Source: Gnetum montanum
Taxonomy: Eukaryota; Streptophyta; Gnetopsida; Gnetales; Gnetaceae
Direction of reading: 5' to 3'
Assembly: GCA_015680685.1 (NCBI GenBank)
Contig: MNCI01011772.1
Location: 44,789 to 76,217, forward strand
DNA length: 31,429 bases
Shown here: positions 1-11,222 of the stretch, one piece after another
Layout: each line of letters starts with the position of its first letter
Numbering within the stretch: the stretch's first letter is position 1
Made by a program: the position numbers and the translations under genes
The notes under the pieces: model-generated
Seen by the model: only the letters and a program-made list of their open reading frames with translations
What the model was told of the DNA's origin: nothing
Databases searched by the model: none

Positions 1-615
1 CTTGAACCCTAGCCCCTAACATCGGCAACCTCAGGAGTTGACATGCATGATTGATTTACTTACAAACAGGCTTGGATATGATATTTTTGATCTATCCATG
101 CTAGGGGAGGCTTGATCCATGTTGGGTAGCATGTATCTAGCATGGATGAGTTACCTTTCCAGTTTTGGCAATAGATCAAGACCCCAAGAGACGAAAAACC
201 TACACCAGCATAACTTCACAACCTTTAGTTTGCACTTTTTTAACCTCATTTTTGATCTTGAAACATACTAGGCTCCTTCATCCATGCTAGATCAATGCTA
301 CTTGACATGGATAACCATGCATAACCTTAAACATCCTTAAAACCTAGCTAATTTGATTGAAAACTAGAGAAATGACTGTTTCTAGCACTAGAAGCCTAAA
401 AACTTGGTTGATTTTCTCCTAAAACCATCCCAAGATGAAAAAGCAAGAGCACCCCCATTCATCCATGTTGGTTAGTGTGGACCCAGTGTGGATATTACCT
501 CCATCTTTATTTAATGCTCACAACTCTTTCAAAATGGCCTTAAAACTCAGTTTAGGAGTGCACAACTACATAAACTTGGTTTCAACTACAAATCCAATCT
601 TGTTGACCTTGTGAT
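1..615 (-). repeat. Inverted copy of the ~180-bp repeat zone
   Basis: The reverse complement of this stretch follows 3930-4503 almost from end to end. Shared landmarks include TTGGATTTGTAG near the 615 end and GGGTTCAAG at base 1, which pairs with about 4495-4503. It carries the same recurring cores, such as TCCATGCTAG and CCATGTTGG. There is no coding signal. The homology probably runs on to the left of the window. I infer that it is part of another element of the same family as the outer element, lying in the opposite orientation. The last ~25 bases before the LTR (616-640) match nothing that I can see. Confidence 0.75.
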
Positions 616-865
616 AGTCTAGATTAGGATCATCCAGATTGAGCCCCCTCCCATTTATAGTGATTGAAAAATTCGATCATTGACTTTAACCTTGAATTTC
701 CAAGACCTTCAAAAAATGGAGTCAGGGTACCTTGGATGGTCCTATAGATCACCTAGGAACTTAGAAAATGCAAAATAGTGGTAACAAAATAAAAATATGC
801 ACATATAAATGTAAATAATGTAAAAAATGAAATGACTAAATGAAACTTGTACACAAACTACAAAC

Positions 866-876
866 TTTATTTTATT
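866..876 (-). promoter_or_regulatory. Polyadenylation signal in outer LTR
   Basis: The minus strand reads AATAAAATAAA. The site is kept in the right LTR at 24266-24275 and lies about 460 bp downstream of the TATA-like box, so it would mark the end of R. Its conservation between copies mostly reflects their common origin. Confidence 0.4.
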
Positions 877-1328
877 CAAAGTAAAGGAGGATACATAAAA
901 TGTGTACAAGATGGCTTGATGGAGTAGGGGGTTCACTTGGGCAAGGGTTCAAAATCCATTGAAGCTGATGTCATCAACTCCACGATCTAGATGCTTTCCC
1001 TCTCTTGATGCTATCGAATCTCTGCTGCTTCTTTAGATATACAACACTAGCTATGTTGGGGGGATGAGAAACATGAGAGATATGGGTTACCAAGGTAGGT
1101 AATGCTGGGAGTGAAGGTTCCTAGGATCACAATGTAGACACCAAGTTCTCACAAATGTCAAGGGAATTATAAGGAGGTAACAAGGCCACAAGAATTCCAT
1201 GCTGATAAGAATCCAAGGTGCTACATAGATGCAAGGGTTATAAGAGCCTTAGGTGCTGAAAATGCTTAAAATTCCAAAGGGTTATGGCTGCAAAAATTAT
1301 GGAACCTTAAAATGGTGTAGCAGTTTAT

Positions 1329-1337
1329 GTTTTATAG
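1329..1337 (-). promoter_or_regulatory. TATA-like box of outer 3' LTR
   Basis: The minus strand reads CTATAAAAC, also present at 24728-24736 in the right LTR. Its place in mid-LTR, upstream of the AATAAA run, fits a U3 promoter and fixes the element's orientation as minus. Confidence 0.45.
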
Positions 1338-1704
1338 GTTTTAGGCCATCATTTTTATTGCAAATTAGCTACAAATGGCTAAACATTTGGCTGTAAATTT
1401 TTGTCACATGTAGGTTAGATGGGTGTCGAAATTTGAAGGGTTACTATGTATGGAAAGTTCCATACCTGCATGGCCATTCCATTTTCTAGAAATAGTAATG
1501 AGGGCACACCATCCATGTTGGCTTTGTTCTTTTATGCTAGGCCTTCTAACATCCACATTAGGATGCATGGTCAATGTTGACATCAATGGAGTATTGAAAC
1601 CTTATCCATGCTACTTCTACATTGGGGGGAAGGTGTATCAACATTGGGGTGGGGGTGGACAGGAAGGTCATACATCCCCCCTCCATGCTATGTATGCATA
1701 CCAC

Positions 1705-1795
1705 ACCTTCCATGGTTGGAGTAATTGGGCTACATCCCTCCACAATGGGAGTAGGTGAGATCTACCCCTCTATGTTAGGGGTAGGTAAACTACAC
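1705..1795. repeat. ~30-bp tandem repeat in outer LTR, three units
   Basis: Three units of about 30 bp follow the pattern CTYCATGNTAGGAGTAGGT plus a short CTACAYC tail. The same array is in the right LTR at about 25163-25255, so it existed before the LTRs duplicated. It lies in U3, upstream of the TATA-like box on the minus strand, where repeats of this kind often act as enhancer modules; that role is inferred. Confidence 0.65.
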
Positions 1796-2111
1796 CCCCT
1801 ATGCATGCATTTCCCACGTAGAAAGTGTTATAACCCTCATAAAACCCATTAGATTGCCATTTTTTGGCATCCCAAAAGGAATGTTTAACCCTCCCAAGCC
1901 CAAATATACATATTACATGACTTCTTCCACTTGGGTAATGAGGCTTTGATTAAGTGTGAGGCATTTTTAGCCCCAAAAGTATGAGATATGTGAGATTGCC
2001 CCTCATGGATTATAATCTTCATGTTTACAATGAAGTTTTGTCTTGGGTTTCATGGGGTGAAGGCTACATGATGAAAAATGATTACAACATGCAGATTTTG
2101 GTGGTGTTTCA

Positions 2112-3929
2112 ATGGTCTTCTTTGTTGGTGTATGGAGGATTGGCCAAGAGGCACTAATAAAGAATACAAAAAATCATTGTAGGTCTGCCACAAATGTCCT
2201 TTGTCTACATTTGATCTAGTCATGTCGAACCATGCTGAAGAGTGCTCATGATGATGGAGTAAGGCTATGGTGGTAGAGAGGAAGAAGTGTCATATAGAAA
2301 TGGTTGCGAAGGCCATTTCCATATGATGTTTCTAAGGCTATGATGTTTAGAAGTGTGGCTCACATGACAAATGTGTTTGAGGAACCAACACCTTGCTCCA
2401 AGGTTTCTTCGGTCATTAGGTTCCTTCTTTTGCATGTTCGGAGCCATTGGTTTATCCTTTGTTCTTCATTGGTCATGTAGCTTGGCAATTTGCATTCCCA
2501 TTTTTTGTGGGGGTGAAATCTTCATTTGGGTTTCATTGCCAAAGTTAGTTCTAACTCTGTTTTTCCATTAAGTGAGCTGTGTTGCACTCAATAGACTTGG
2601 TGGTTTTTCCATTGAATGAGATGTATTACATTCAAGTGGACTTGGTTTTCCCATTGAATGAGCTATCTTACACTTAATGGACTTGAAGGTGGAGCATAAT
2701 GAAAGGATGTCATTATGCCATAGTGCATAAGTGTCAAACATAGGTCAACATTATTATCCAAAGTATGGAAGGTCATCATTAGGTCATAAGGTTGGGTTCA
2801 AGGAGTGATGCTAGTGAGAGCGCAAGATAAGCACTCTCATCAGGACCAACTCACTGAATTTCATCCATCGAGATCACATGGTGACTTAATATAGTGATGA
2901 GCTGCATCTTTGTGCTGACTCCTAGGCTTCATCTTGCAAGCACAACTCTAAGAGGACAAGAAAAATCAAGCAAAGGAAGCATGATATTATAATGTATAAG
3001 GCCATGGACGATAAAACCAAGCTTCCCAAGTTACTAATGTTGCTATTTTAATGCCCTGGCAAGATGTGTTGCTAGTTTAAGATCATAGTAGGCTGTGTTG
3101 TTAGTTTAAGGTTATAGTGGACCAAAAGATGTCATGTAGGCTCACTTGTTGTAGATCATAAAAGTTGTCTACATTAGTTATTCGTTGCAACCTGTCAATA
3201 ATGATAAATAATACTACAAGCAAACATGTGAGCATAAGATATAACTGTGGCTAATAGGGGTTTGATGTGATCATGAGAAGGCTTAAGTTCTAGTGAGAAA
3301 CTTGGTCCTATGCATTTTCTTCTCACCATTGTGGTCTTGATGGGAATTTTGGCTAAGGGATCCTCCATGATGTTTCTGGCTTCAAGGTTAATGATAGTTA
3401 GGCTACTTCAAGGTGTTATGGCTATATAGTGTAGTGGTTTCAAGGATCAAGGTTTGGATATCTAAGGTCAACTTAGTTTAACAACATCATGATAGGGATT
3501 TATTTAGGGTTTTCGGCTAATCAAGCCTACTTCCTCATTCCCCTAGCTTCATTCTGCATGACAACATAAGCATATCAAGTGGCACTTGTGTAATAAAATT
3601 ATTAAATAATGTCAAAATAATGTAAAAATACATTAATAATAATTCTTAAATGAATCAAAACATACAAGATCAAAGGTCAAACAAGGCTTAGACATGATCA
3701 ATAATGATTATAAGGGAGAGAATAAGGTGAATATGATGAGGCTGTAGTTATGTAGGGGCCATATAATGGGCAAGAAGGTCAACAATGCAAAACAAGGTGA
3801 GAAATAAGTTGAAACACCATGAAATATGGTCAAATTGAGTGAAATGGAATGCATGTGATAAATATTGAATAATTCTGGTCAAACAAGGTTAGATTTTGCT
3901 AGTTTTAGGCCTAAAACTAAGGCCAAAAT
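2112..3929. other. Non-coding 3' internal region of outer element
   Basis: No pol motif or sustained reading frame is visible on either strand in these ~1.8 kb. The stretch beside the LTR (2112-2130) is modestly purine-rich on the minus strand (AACAAAGAAGACCAT) and would be the polypurine tract. Small direct repeats occur, notably at 2560-2686 and a GTGTTGYTAGTTTAAG pair at about 3066-3106. Positions 3590-3660 are very AT-rich. Confidence 0.5.
2560..2686. repeat. ~42-bp tandem repeat, three units
   Basis: Three consecutive diverged copies each start GTTTTYCCATT and run through a GAATGAGNTGTNTTACA-like middle to GGACTTG. The period is about 42 bp. They lie in the non-coding 3' part of the outer element. 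Confidence 0.7.
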
Positions 3930-6060
3930 GGGGTTGGATTTGTAGCCAGAACAAGGATGGTTTACAGTTGTGCATTCTCAAACTAAGTTTTGAGGGCTAA
4001 ATTAAATTATAGGTGGTATCCACATTGGGCCCACATTAGCTAGCATGGATCATAGAGGTTTATTCTACCTTTTGATCTTGGGATGTGTTTTTAGGTCAAA
4101 TCGACTAGGTTTTGAGGCTCACAAGGCTAGAAGATGTGATTTCTAGGAGTTTTGGTCAATTTTGGCTTAGTTTGAAGGCTGTTTTAGGTCATGTAAGATC
4201 ATACCCCCTGATCCACATTGGGTAGCATTGCTCCTTCATGAATGGGAGTATCTAGTAAGTTTAGGGATAAAAAAGATCAAATGAGGTCAAATACAAGGTT
4301 GTTGGGATCCTAGACCTTACTGGTGTTGTTTTTCTATCTCTGAGGGTGTTGATCTACTACCATAAGTTCCATGCTATCCAGTGTGGATCAGGCCATCCCT
4401 AGCATGGATGGATTAGAAATGTTAGATCTAGGCTAGTTTGACAGTGAATCGACCATGCATGTTAGTCCCTAGGGTTGCTAGTGTTAAGGGTTAGGGTTCA
4501 AGATCAAAATTTAATAGTTTAGAAGGCTCATGGATGGTTTTCTAAGTTACGCCCTATATCCATGTTGGGTCCACATTGGATAGCATGGATCAAGTGTAAA
4601 GGATCCAAGGGGATCAACTTCTGGCTATTTTTGACCAATTTTGGTCATGAATGCACATTTCTAGGGTTATGGATGTTGATGGTTAAATCCTAGGATCAAA
4701 ATTTGGTAGTTTTAAAGGTTTTTTTTGACTTACCTATCTTGATCCACACTAGATTGATGTTGGCCAACATGGATGTAGTGTGGAGGATTCAAGGGAGTTA
4801 GTTTCTCATAGTTTTTGGTTAGTTTTGGGAGGTTTGAAAGCTCTAGGAGGTGCCAACAAAGTTCTAGGGTGCATGTAACGTCATTTTTTGTTGTTTTGGC
4901 TTATTTGGAAACCCCTATGATCATTGGTTGATGCACCCATGTTGGCTAGCATGGATGATGGGGTTGCCAAGTGTGGAGGTGAGGAAAATCATGAAATAAG
5001 ATAATTTTTGGCATGTTTTGGCTATTGGAGCCCTTGAGAAGGTTGGGTTGTCAACACAAGTTAATTTTAAAGTAAATATTGGGTTTTTTTTGGTATACCC
5101 ATTTTGGTATACCTAGTGTGGCTCCACTTGCATGGGTAATTTTAACCACTTTTTCCAAGAGTTGATAGGGTTTCGAAGCCATTCAGGGTTGCCAAGGTTA
5201 AGGTGTAAGATTTGATGTCGAAATGAACTATATTGAAAGTTTCTTGATGTCTCATGTAGTCATCCCCCTTTCATTCATGTTGGGCAAGGTGGCCTTAGTG
5301 TGGATGGGAGGGGATGATGGCTTTTTGCTATTTTTGATCGATTTCGAGGTGTCTAAAGTCTTTGGTAGGCTCTATTAGGGTCTAGAGCTTAACAGGGTGG
5401 GTCATGAGGCTATTTTCGATTGTAAAATTAGTTTTTTGGCATACCGACAAGGCATCCATTCTAGATCCACATTGGGCAATGTGGATGGAGGGTTTACTAG
5501 CATGGATAAGGCTTCAAGACTAGAATTGAGCCACGTTTTAGCAACTATTGAATACCAAAGGTCATGGAGGGATACTAGCATTATCAAAGTGAAATTTAGA
5601 GCTATTTGAGGTAGTGGAAATGATTTTATGGCATAACCCTAGGGTCTTCACATTAGATCCACACTAGGTAGCATGGATGGAGAATTAACCAATGTGTAGA
5701 AGGTGTTTAGATGTGAAAACTAGGTTATTTTTAGCTAGTCTATGTTACCGAGAGTTGACAAGGGGGTGGTAGAGTCAAAATATGGTAATTGGGTGGTCAA
5801 TTTTAGTAATTTAAGGTCACCCATTTATCCACACTGGGTAGTATGGATGGACCTTCCCTTAGTGTAGATTAGCCAGGTTTGAAAGTTTTGGACACTTTCA
5901 ACTAGGTTTGACAAGTTTTCATGGCTGGAGGGGATGATCAGAGGAGTTTAAGACTATTTTGGCCTACCTTGAGGTTGAATCAAATCTAGGTGGCCACTGG
6001 AGGATGAGTATGGATGCCATACCTCTTGGGCAATGTTGGGTTAGCATTTCCCCAATGTTG
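3930..6060. repeat. ~180-bp tandem repeat array, about 12 diverged units
   Basis: A core of the form CCACATTGGGTAGCATGGAT recurs near 4030, 4215, 4385, 4565, 4750, 4940, 5110, 5285, 5470, 5660, 5830 and 6030, a spacing of 170-200 bp. Between cores the units share looser blocks such as CTAGGGTT and TTTTGGTYAATTTTGG. Divergence is high. The array lies where RT and integrase would be in a complete element. Tandem repeats between the coding region and the 3' LTR are known in Tat/Ogre-type plant elements. The ORFs at 5397-5609 and 5402-5587 are chance readings of these repeats. Confidence 0.75.
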
Positions 6061-6149
6061 ATGCCTAAAATGACAGGTTTTTGTTAAGGTTTTACCCCCT
6101 ACTAGGGTCTAGGATTCATGTATGTTAATGGCAGCTACCAAAAATGGCA

Positions 6150-6160
6150 GGGGGGGGGGG
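6150..6160 (+). repeat. G11 homopolymer
   Basis: Eleven consecutive G residues lie at the border between the ~180-bp array and the ~30-bp repeat. This may be a slippage tract, or a relic of a purine-rich block. Confidence 0.6.
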
Positions 6161-6220
6161 TAAAGTTCTATGATTATGGTTGATACTTAGAACCCATTCC
6201 AAGGGTTTTTTTGATGCTAG

Positions 6221-6333
6221 GTTTAGGCCTTTGAAGGCCATGGATTCACTAGTTTTAGGCCTTGACAGATCATATTTCCAGTTTTAGGCCTTGGCAGGCC
6301 ATAGTACCAATTTTAGGCCTTAGCAAGTCATGG
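6221..6333. repeat. ~30-bp tandem repeat, four units
   Basis: The core GTTTTAGGCCTT recurs at 6221, 6252, 6281 and 6310, with a GGCAGGCCATAG-like tail. It starts almost exactly where the minus-strand protease reading frame gives out, so it marks the switch from coding to repeat DNA in the outer element. Confidence 0.75.
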
Positions 6334-6339
6334 TCCATA

Positions 6340-7683
6340 TGTTGTCTAACAATTATGGGATGCTCAAAAAAGAGCATACAAGGATAAAACCAATAGTCAA
6401 ACATGATACAATGTTTCCAAGTTGAATAGATGATCCTTAACAAGAGAGAGGACAAGGTGCTTTTTGGAAATTTGTTGTTTGATCTTTGATAGATCAACAA
6501 ATATCTTTTGCATAATCTTATGCTCACCATCTCTCTTTCTTAGCATGGCCACTCACATGGATTTTTGATGATCATTTAGTGTTATAGAGGTAATGTTATT
6601 AGCATCATTTTTTTCCTTATCATTGGCCCCAATTTGAGTGTTGGGAGTTTCCTCTTGAAATTCCACCTCTGCACCTCAGTCAATGTTGACATAGTTAACT
6701 AAAGAAAGTGATACATTATCCTCATAGATCATAATTTTCCATCTTCTTATGGCAAGTGAATGTGCTAATGTATAGGATATTTAACTACTTGAAGCTTCAC
6801 CAACCATGATCTTCCTAGGATCAAGTTGAAACTAGGTGTCTCTTCGACTACTAAGAAGTTAGTGGATGTAGGGAATTGCTCATTGGCTACAAAATCCAAA
6901 GTGATGGAACCTCACACTATCACTCATGACTTGTTAAATGATTTAAGTTCTCTTCTAGATGTTATCAGTTAAGCCTAATTTGTTAATAATAGAATGTGGT
7001 ATCACATTCATGGCTGCCCCATCATCCACATGAACACAATGACCCTTATAACTAGAAACACGTATGGTGATAAAGAGAGGAGTAGATAGCACCTATTTAT
7101 TTTGAGAGTAAATATTTATCTCATTATCATGAAAGTTAAGCATGGGTTGATGCTTGTATTCCCTAAGTAAATTTTGTTCAATGATAGAGTGGACTAACTC
7201 TTTGTTGGCAAACATGTCTCTATTCATAGAGATAGAAGCCAACACTTGAGCTAGTGCATCCCTATGTGCTGAAGAGGTCATGACTAAGTCATATAGATAT
7301 AGTGACGTGTTCTTTTGCTTAAGAAACTACTTATCTTATTCCATTGTTGTGATAAATCCCTTTCCCTTGGCTTGTGATGTTTTGGCCTTAGTGATTCTAA
7401 GCTCCTCCATCTTTTCTAAGGTTTGTGGCTTGGGTTTCGATGCATGTGCCTTGGGCTCCTTGTCCATAGATGCATTTGATATTTTTGTAGGTCTTGGTTG
7501 GTTACCTTCAATAGGCTTATGTGTTGGTTTGGTAATAGGTTGCTTTTGTCACTATTGTGATGATGTTTTCTTGCTAACCTTTAAGTTGTCAGCATGGGCT
7601 TTGGTCATGGGTCATTGTGGTCTTGTTGAAGATGGAGAGATCTAGATAATGAATGATTTCCTAGGCTTTGAAGGATTAGCAGC
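6340..7683 (-). pseudogene. Outer element: linker plus aspartic protease, decayed
   Basis: Retroviral-type aspartic protease would mature the Gag polyprotein in the particle. Reading the minus strand from 7683: a lysine/proline-rich linker with a few stops; a segment with HRDALAQVLASI (from the ATG at 7281) of the kind that precedes the protease in Tat-like elements; the active site HVDDGAAMNVIP (about 7032-6997); and, in another frame, the C-terminal motif NLILGRSWLV (6829-6799). A further fairly open frame of ~130 codons runs to about 6375 and includes VAMLRKRDGEHKIMQ. In-frame TAG/TGA stops and at least one frameshift break it. It follows gag in the same frame as the knuckle ORF (8163 and 7281 are in phase), fitting a gag-pro fusion. 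No RT follows. Confidence in the protease is fairly good; the linker boundaries are approximate. Confidence 0.7.
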
Positions 7684-9800
7684 TCATTTCTTATGTTGTG
7701 ATGTTGAAGCCACTGAAGGAGGGACATGTATGATGAAAGGTTTCTTAAGGGCCGGAGTAGATGGTACTTGTACGAAAAATGGCTTTTTACGCTTTGTATT
7801 TTGGGTTTGTAGTGGTACTTTGATAAAAAATGGTTTTCTAGGAGGATGAGACCATTTCACTTTCATGAATGAGGCTATGATATAGGAGTTGTTGTTGGCT
7901 TTTGGAGAGATGGTCTCATTTACTACCAACTCTCCATAGTTTATCATCTTTTGGAGGTCATCCTTGCATTCTATGCAAAAATTGATATCATGACTAGCCA
8001 TTTGATGATAATGGCAATACCTATATATTCTGAAGTACCTTGGTAGCTTGGGATCATCTTTGGTAGCTATTGTTGGATCTCTAGCTATGTCATAAAGATG
8101 ATCATACCTCTTACAAACCTCTTTAGATAGTTGCTTATGTTGTATATGGTTGTCTTTAAGCAACTATTCTAGAAGCTTAAAGGGCTTCATAGGCAACTTA
8201 GTGTACTTAGACCTATCCTTTCATCTAAAGTTTGGTCTTGGTTGATTTGGAGAGTAGGAAGTGGTTGGTTGGGACAAGTTAAAAGATGTGTTATGTGATG
8301 GTGAGACTGGGGCTCTAGGTAGTACAGCTTTGACTTGATGAAGTCATTTACCCCTTCCTTATAAATGTCCAAGAGGTGGGTTTTAGCAATATGATTTGGA
8401 ATTTTTTTGAGTGTTGAGTTTTACCTTTGAATAAACCTTTTGATCGGTTCAAGTGGTCCTTGTCTTACCTTCATCAATTGATCCAATGTGGCATTTGGCT
8501 TTAATTTGTATTTAAAGTAGTTGATAAATGGGTTAATCAAGTCCTCAAGGGAAGAGATGGAGCCCATAGGCAAGGTTCAATACTAAATTAGAGCCTTACC
8601 CTTGAGAGACATGGAAAAAACCCAAAATATCATATGAAGCCAAGCTTGCAAAAAGAGGTACTTAGATTGGAAGGTTACTAGATGTGTATTGGGATCCCCT
8701 TCACCATTGTATTTGGTAATTGGAATAGGTAAGCATGTGGACAAGGTTATTTGAGGCACTGTAGGGCTTATGGGATCATCTTGGTAGAAGTGTAGCACCT
8801 TAATCATCTAAGTTGTATTGAGCTTAGGTTTTTGCAATTTTTCAATAAGGGCTTGGATCATTTGGAAGGCTTGATCTAAGCCTTGGGGCATCCTTGGGGG
8901 TTGTAGTGTTTGTGTTGATGGTTGAGGAGGAAGCTATGAGGCTTGTGGCCTTGCAATAGGTTGTGGTAACAAAAAAAGAGGTTGGATTATGGTGGTCATA
9001 GATGGGTTATATAATGAGAAAGATGTTTGTGTCGGAACTTGAGACATAAAAAGGAAAAATGGAGTATGAGAGGCTTGTGTTGCTTAGGGTTCTAATGAGG
9101 GTTCCACTAGTGTGACAAAGGGAGATGGTGAGGTAGACATCACCATGGCTGGGTGAATATAGTGAGGTTGTGTATCAAAGGTTATTGATGAAAATAAAGA
9201 GGTGGATTGAGACATGGGTTATGTCTGGTGCATGATGATGATGGGTGTGGACCCAAACATGGTAAATGGATAGAAGGAGAGTTGGATCGAAGGATTTGTT
9301 TCATCAATGAGGTAAGAAATTTGGAGTTGGGTGTGGTTGTTTGAGAAGTTGGAGATTGGAAAAGACTTTCAATGAAGGTGTCTAATTGTTGTTTGACCTC
9401 AAACTCATCTTTCTCTTCTTGTTGATCCTTTGAGCTAATTTCCTTACTAAACTCATCAATCTCTATGAGTTGTATGAGCATTTACACATAAAATTCTATG
9501 AAGGGGATTTGGTCATTGGGGGATAGAATGTATTCATTCCCATCCTGGTGTATAACTTTGAATTGATGCTTAGTGTCAAATTTGGAGTGGTATTAAAAGA
9601 TCGTCTTATATCTTAACCTAGAGGAAGTTGTGGAAATCCTCATTAATCATTGCAAAATTTGGGCTTTTACCTCTTTGCCTAACTAATTGACTTTTTTCTA
9701 TGACCACAGGGTCTTTTGGGTCATAAACATGAACTACAGCTTTGCTAGATACCATGTTTGTTAGGTTGAGAGGCAGGATGGTTGATCGATTGATAGACAT
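7684..9800 (-). pseudogene. Outer element gag, decayed
   Basis: Gag is the structural protein of the retrotransposon particle and binds its RNA. The minus-strand start is taken as the ATG at 9800, the first in a segment beginning MSINRSTILPLN and lying just after the leader repeats. An acidic, Gln/Ser/Thr-rich stretch follows (9481-9182). The capsid-type domain has YNGEGDPNTHLVTFQSKY (ORF 8807-8583), a match to the conserved Y-G-DP-HL-F block of Retrotrans_gag, and continues at 8372-8187. A CHHC knuckle-like motif, CHYHQMASHDINFC, lies at about 8019-7974, followed by DLQKMINYGELVV, typical of the gag C-terminus in Tat-like elements. The segments sit in different frames (9800, 9481, 8807/8372, 8163), so at least three indels and several stops have accumulated. 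The plus-strand ORFs at 7280-7849 are antisense shadows. Confidence 0.75.
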
Positions 9801-9825
9801 TGTGAAAAATGTTGGAAAATAGATT

Positions 9826-10128
9826 GAATGAAGGATAAATTAGTAGAGGGAATAAAAATTCTAGCAAGTGGAATCCTTAAAATTTTAAAAGAGGTAAAGC
9901 TAGCTAAGAAAGGTTATTTTCTATAAATAGTAAATGGTTGTCAAGGGGGATATATCCCTTTAGTAAAAATGGTAAAAGGTTAATGTAAATCCCACCCACG
10001 TTGGGTTTCCTAGCTACACCTACATTGGGTGTAGTAGGGAGAAATAAAGGATCAAAAAGGTTAAAAATGATAAAATTGGCTAAAGCAAGTTATTTACTAT
10101 CAATAGTAACATGGTTTTCAAAGGGGGT
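9826..10128. repeat. Leader tandem repeat (~180 bp) of outer element, left part
   Basis: Two successive units can be aligned: TATTTTCTATAAATAGTAAA-type sequence ending GGTTGTCAAGGGGG near 9949, and TATTTACTATCAATAGTAAC ending GGTTTTCAAAGGGGG at 10127. The second unit is cut by the inner element and resumes after it at 23500 (ACCCCTTTAGTAAAAAT, compare ATCCCTTTAGTAAAAAT at 9953-9969). On the minus strand this is the region between primer site and gag. The embedded CACATTGGGT-like core resembles that of the 3930-6060 array. Confidence 0.75.
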
Positions 10129-10247
10129 TGATGAGTCATGTTCAGTTGGTTGCATTGACGTGGCCTCGTTGATGCAGCCTTGTCAATGCATCTTACCATG
10201 CATCGATGAGGCCCCGTCGATGTAGTGTTGGTCTTTTTGATTTCTGG

Positions 10248-10256
10248 CTATAAATA
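10248..10256 (+). promoter_or_regulatory. TATA box of inner 5' LTR
   Basis: CTATAAATA lies 120 bp from the LTR start. The same box is at 22726-22734 in the 3' LTR. It follows the GGCC-centred U3 modules and precedes AATAAA by about 170 bp, so U3 is very short for an LTR of this length and U5 is long. Confidence 0.65.
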
Positions 10257-10426
10257 CATACTTGTAGGAACATTTATGGTAAGTAGAGGTTGTAGTTGTA
10301 GTGGAGCTCTTGCAGTTTTTCCATTTGAAAGTTAGAAGTTATGCTTGAGTGCCCATAGTAGTAGTCATTGAATGTATGGATCTTTATTCAAGAATTGTTG
10401 TACCTAAGCATGATAGTGTGTGCAGC

Positions 10427-10432
10427 AATAAA
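10427..10432 (+). promoter_or_regulatory. Polyadenylation signal, inner 5' LTR
   Basis: AATAAA followed by GATGAG. It is conserved at 22905-22910 in the 3' LTR, in the partial LTR at the window end (about 31242) and, on the minus strand, in the solo LTR. The neighbouring GATCTTTATTC block is also shared by all four LTRs. Confidence 0.55.
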
Positions 10433-11046
10433 GATGAGCTGTTTGATAAACCTTGCAGTACTTTGGATAGATTAGCTATTTCATTTATGCATTTAATGTT
10501 TTTAATTATTTATTAAATGCTTTTAATTACTTATCATATATTTTCCAGTTATTACGTTAATGAGGCAATCAAGCGAGATAGATTATACACATAAGTATGA
10601 TCTCTTTGAGCATAACACATATTTGATTGGTAATCCCAATAGCGTTATTGCTTGGTATGCCCAGTAGCATAGTGCTTGGTCTCCTAGCAATGGATATGTG
10701 GGTTTAAGATGTGTATGGAAAGTGGGATCAAATGTTTATGTTAGGATTAGTTAAATGCTAGTTAATTAGTTAATTTAGTTTAGTTAATTAAATTCCATTT
10801 ACCCTCATTTTGAGCACCAAACCATAAAACACAAAATGATAAAAATTGGATGCCTCAGTTACACTTAACCATACCAACGAACATCACAAGTGTAATTGGG
10901 AAGACAACGATTAACCTTAAGGTTAGATTTCACTTCCTAAAGGACTAGTGCACTGAAACAATAAAGTCAATAGAATTTGACCAAATCATGTGTAAACGCT
11001 TTGTGATTCATATGGTTTGGCATAGGGGTAACTCGCTACTCATTAT

Positions 11047-11064
11047 TGGCATCATTGCCAAGGA
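11047..11064 (+). other. Primer-binding site, tRNA-Asp type, degenerate
   Basis: TGGCATCATTGCCAAGGA lies one base after the LTR end. The complement of the 3' end of plant tRNA-Asp(GTC) is TGGCGCCGTTGCCGGGGA, the primer site known for Athila elements. It fits here with five differences, every one a C-to-T or G-to-A transition. That agrees with decay at methylated cytosines rather than with a different tRNA. Confidence 0.75.
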
Positions 11065-11222
11065 CTTTGTTTGTGGAACATGCACTATTTAGGATTAAGT
11101 AAATATCATTAATATCATTGTATGAACATCAAGGTCAATATCATTCCCACTATATATAGAATTATAAAAGCACACTAATAATTTTATTTTGTTCTACAAA
11201 ATATCTTCTTCTTCTTGCAAGC

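Larger units (their letters stand above)
641..2111 (-). repeat. Left LTR (3' LTR) of outer element
   Basis: This is a direct repeat of 23999-25570, alignable over nearly its whole length. The right edge is clear: both copies share GGTGGTGTTTCA and diverge straight after it (2111 and 25570), giving TG at the minus-strand start. The left edge is softer; TGAGCCCCCTCC at 641 is set against TGGAGGCCCTCC at 23999. Minus-strand order is TATA-like CTATAAAAC (1329-1337) and then AATAAAATAAA (866-876), as expected for U3-R-U5. It lacks the G-rich insertion present in the right copy. Confidence 0.75.
10129..11045 (+). repeat. 5' LTR of inner element
   Basis: Starts TGATGAGTCATG and ends GCTACTCATTA, directly before the primer site. 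U3 holds GC-rich modules built on GATGAGGCC/GGCCTCGTTGATG (10150-10221). The TATA box is CTATAAATA (10248-10256) and the polyadenylation signal AATAAA (10427-10432). Relative to the 3' LTR it has a ~24-bp block near 10912-10935 that the 3' copy lacks. The solo LTR at 27402 keeps a similar block, so the 3' copy probably lost it. Confidence 0.88.

Noticed and set aside
742-936. Small hydrophobic ORF on the minus strand with a relative at 24084-24308 in the other LTR
   Set aside because: Both copies lie at the same place in the two outer LTRs, so similarity comes from LTR duplication. The AT-rich sequence readily gives Phe/Ile/Tyr-rich readings. There is no evidence of selection.
1423-1852. Overlapping ORFs of 60-111 codons on both strands
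   Set aside because: They read through the LTR's ~30-bp tandem repeats in several frames; the right LTR copy does not keep the same frames.
7280-7849. Plus-strand ORFs of 121 and 66 codons
   Set aside because: They are antisense to the minus-strand gag-protease region, which has recognisable gag and protease motifs.
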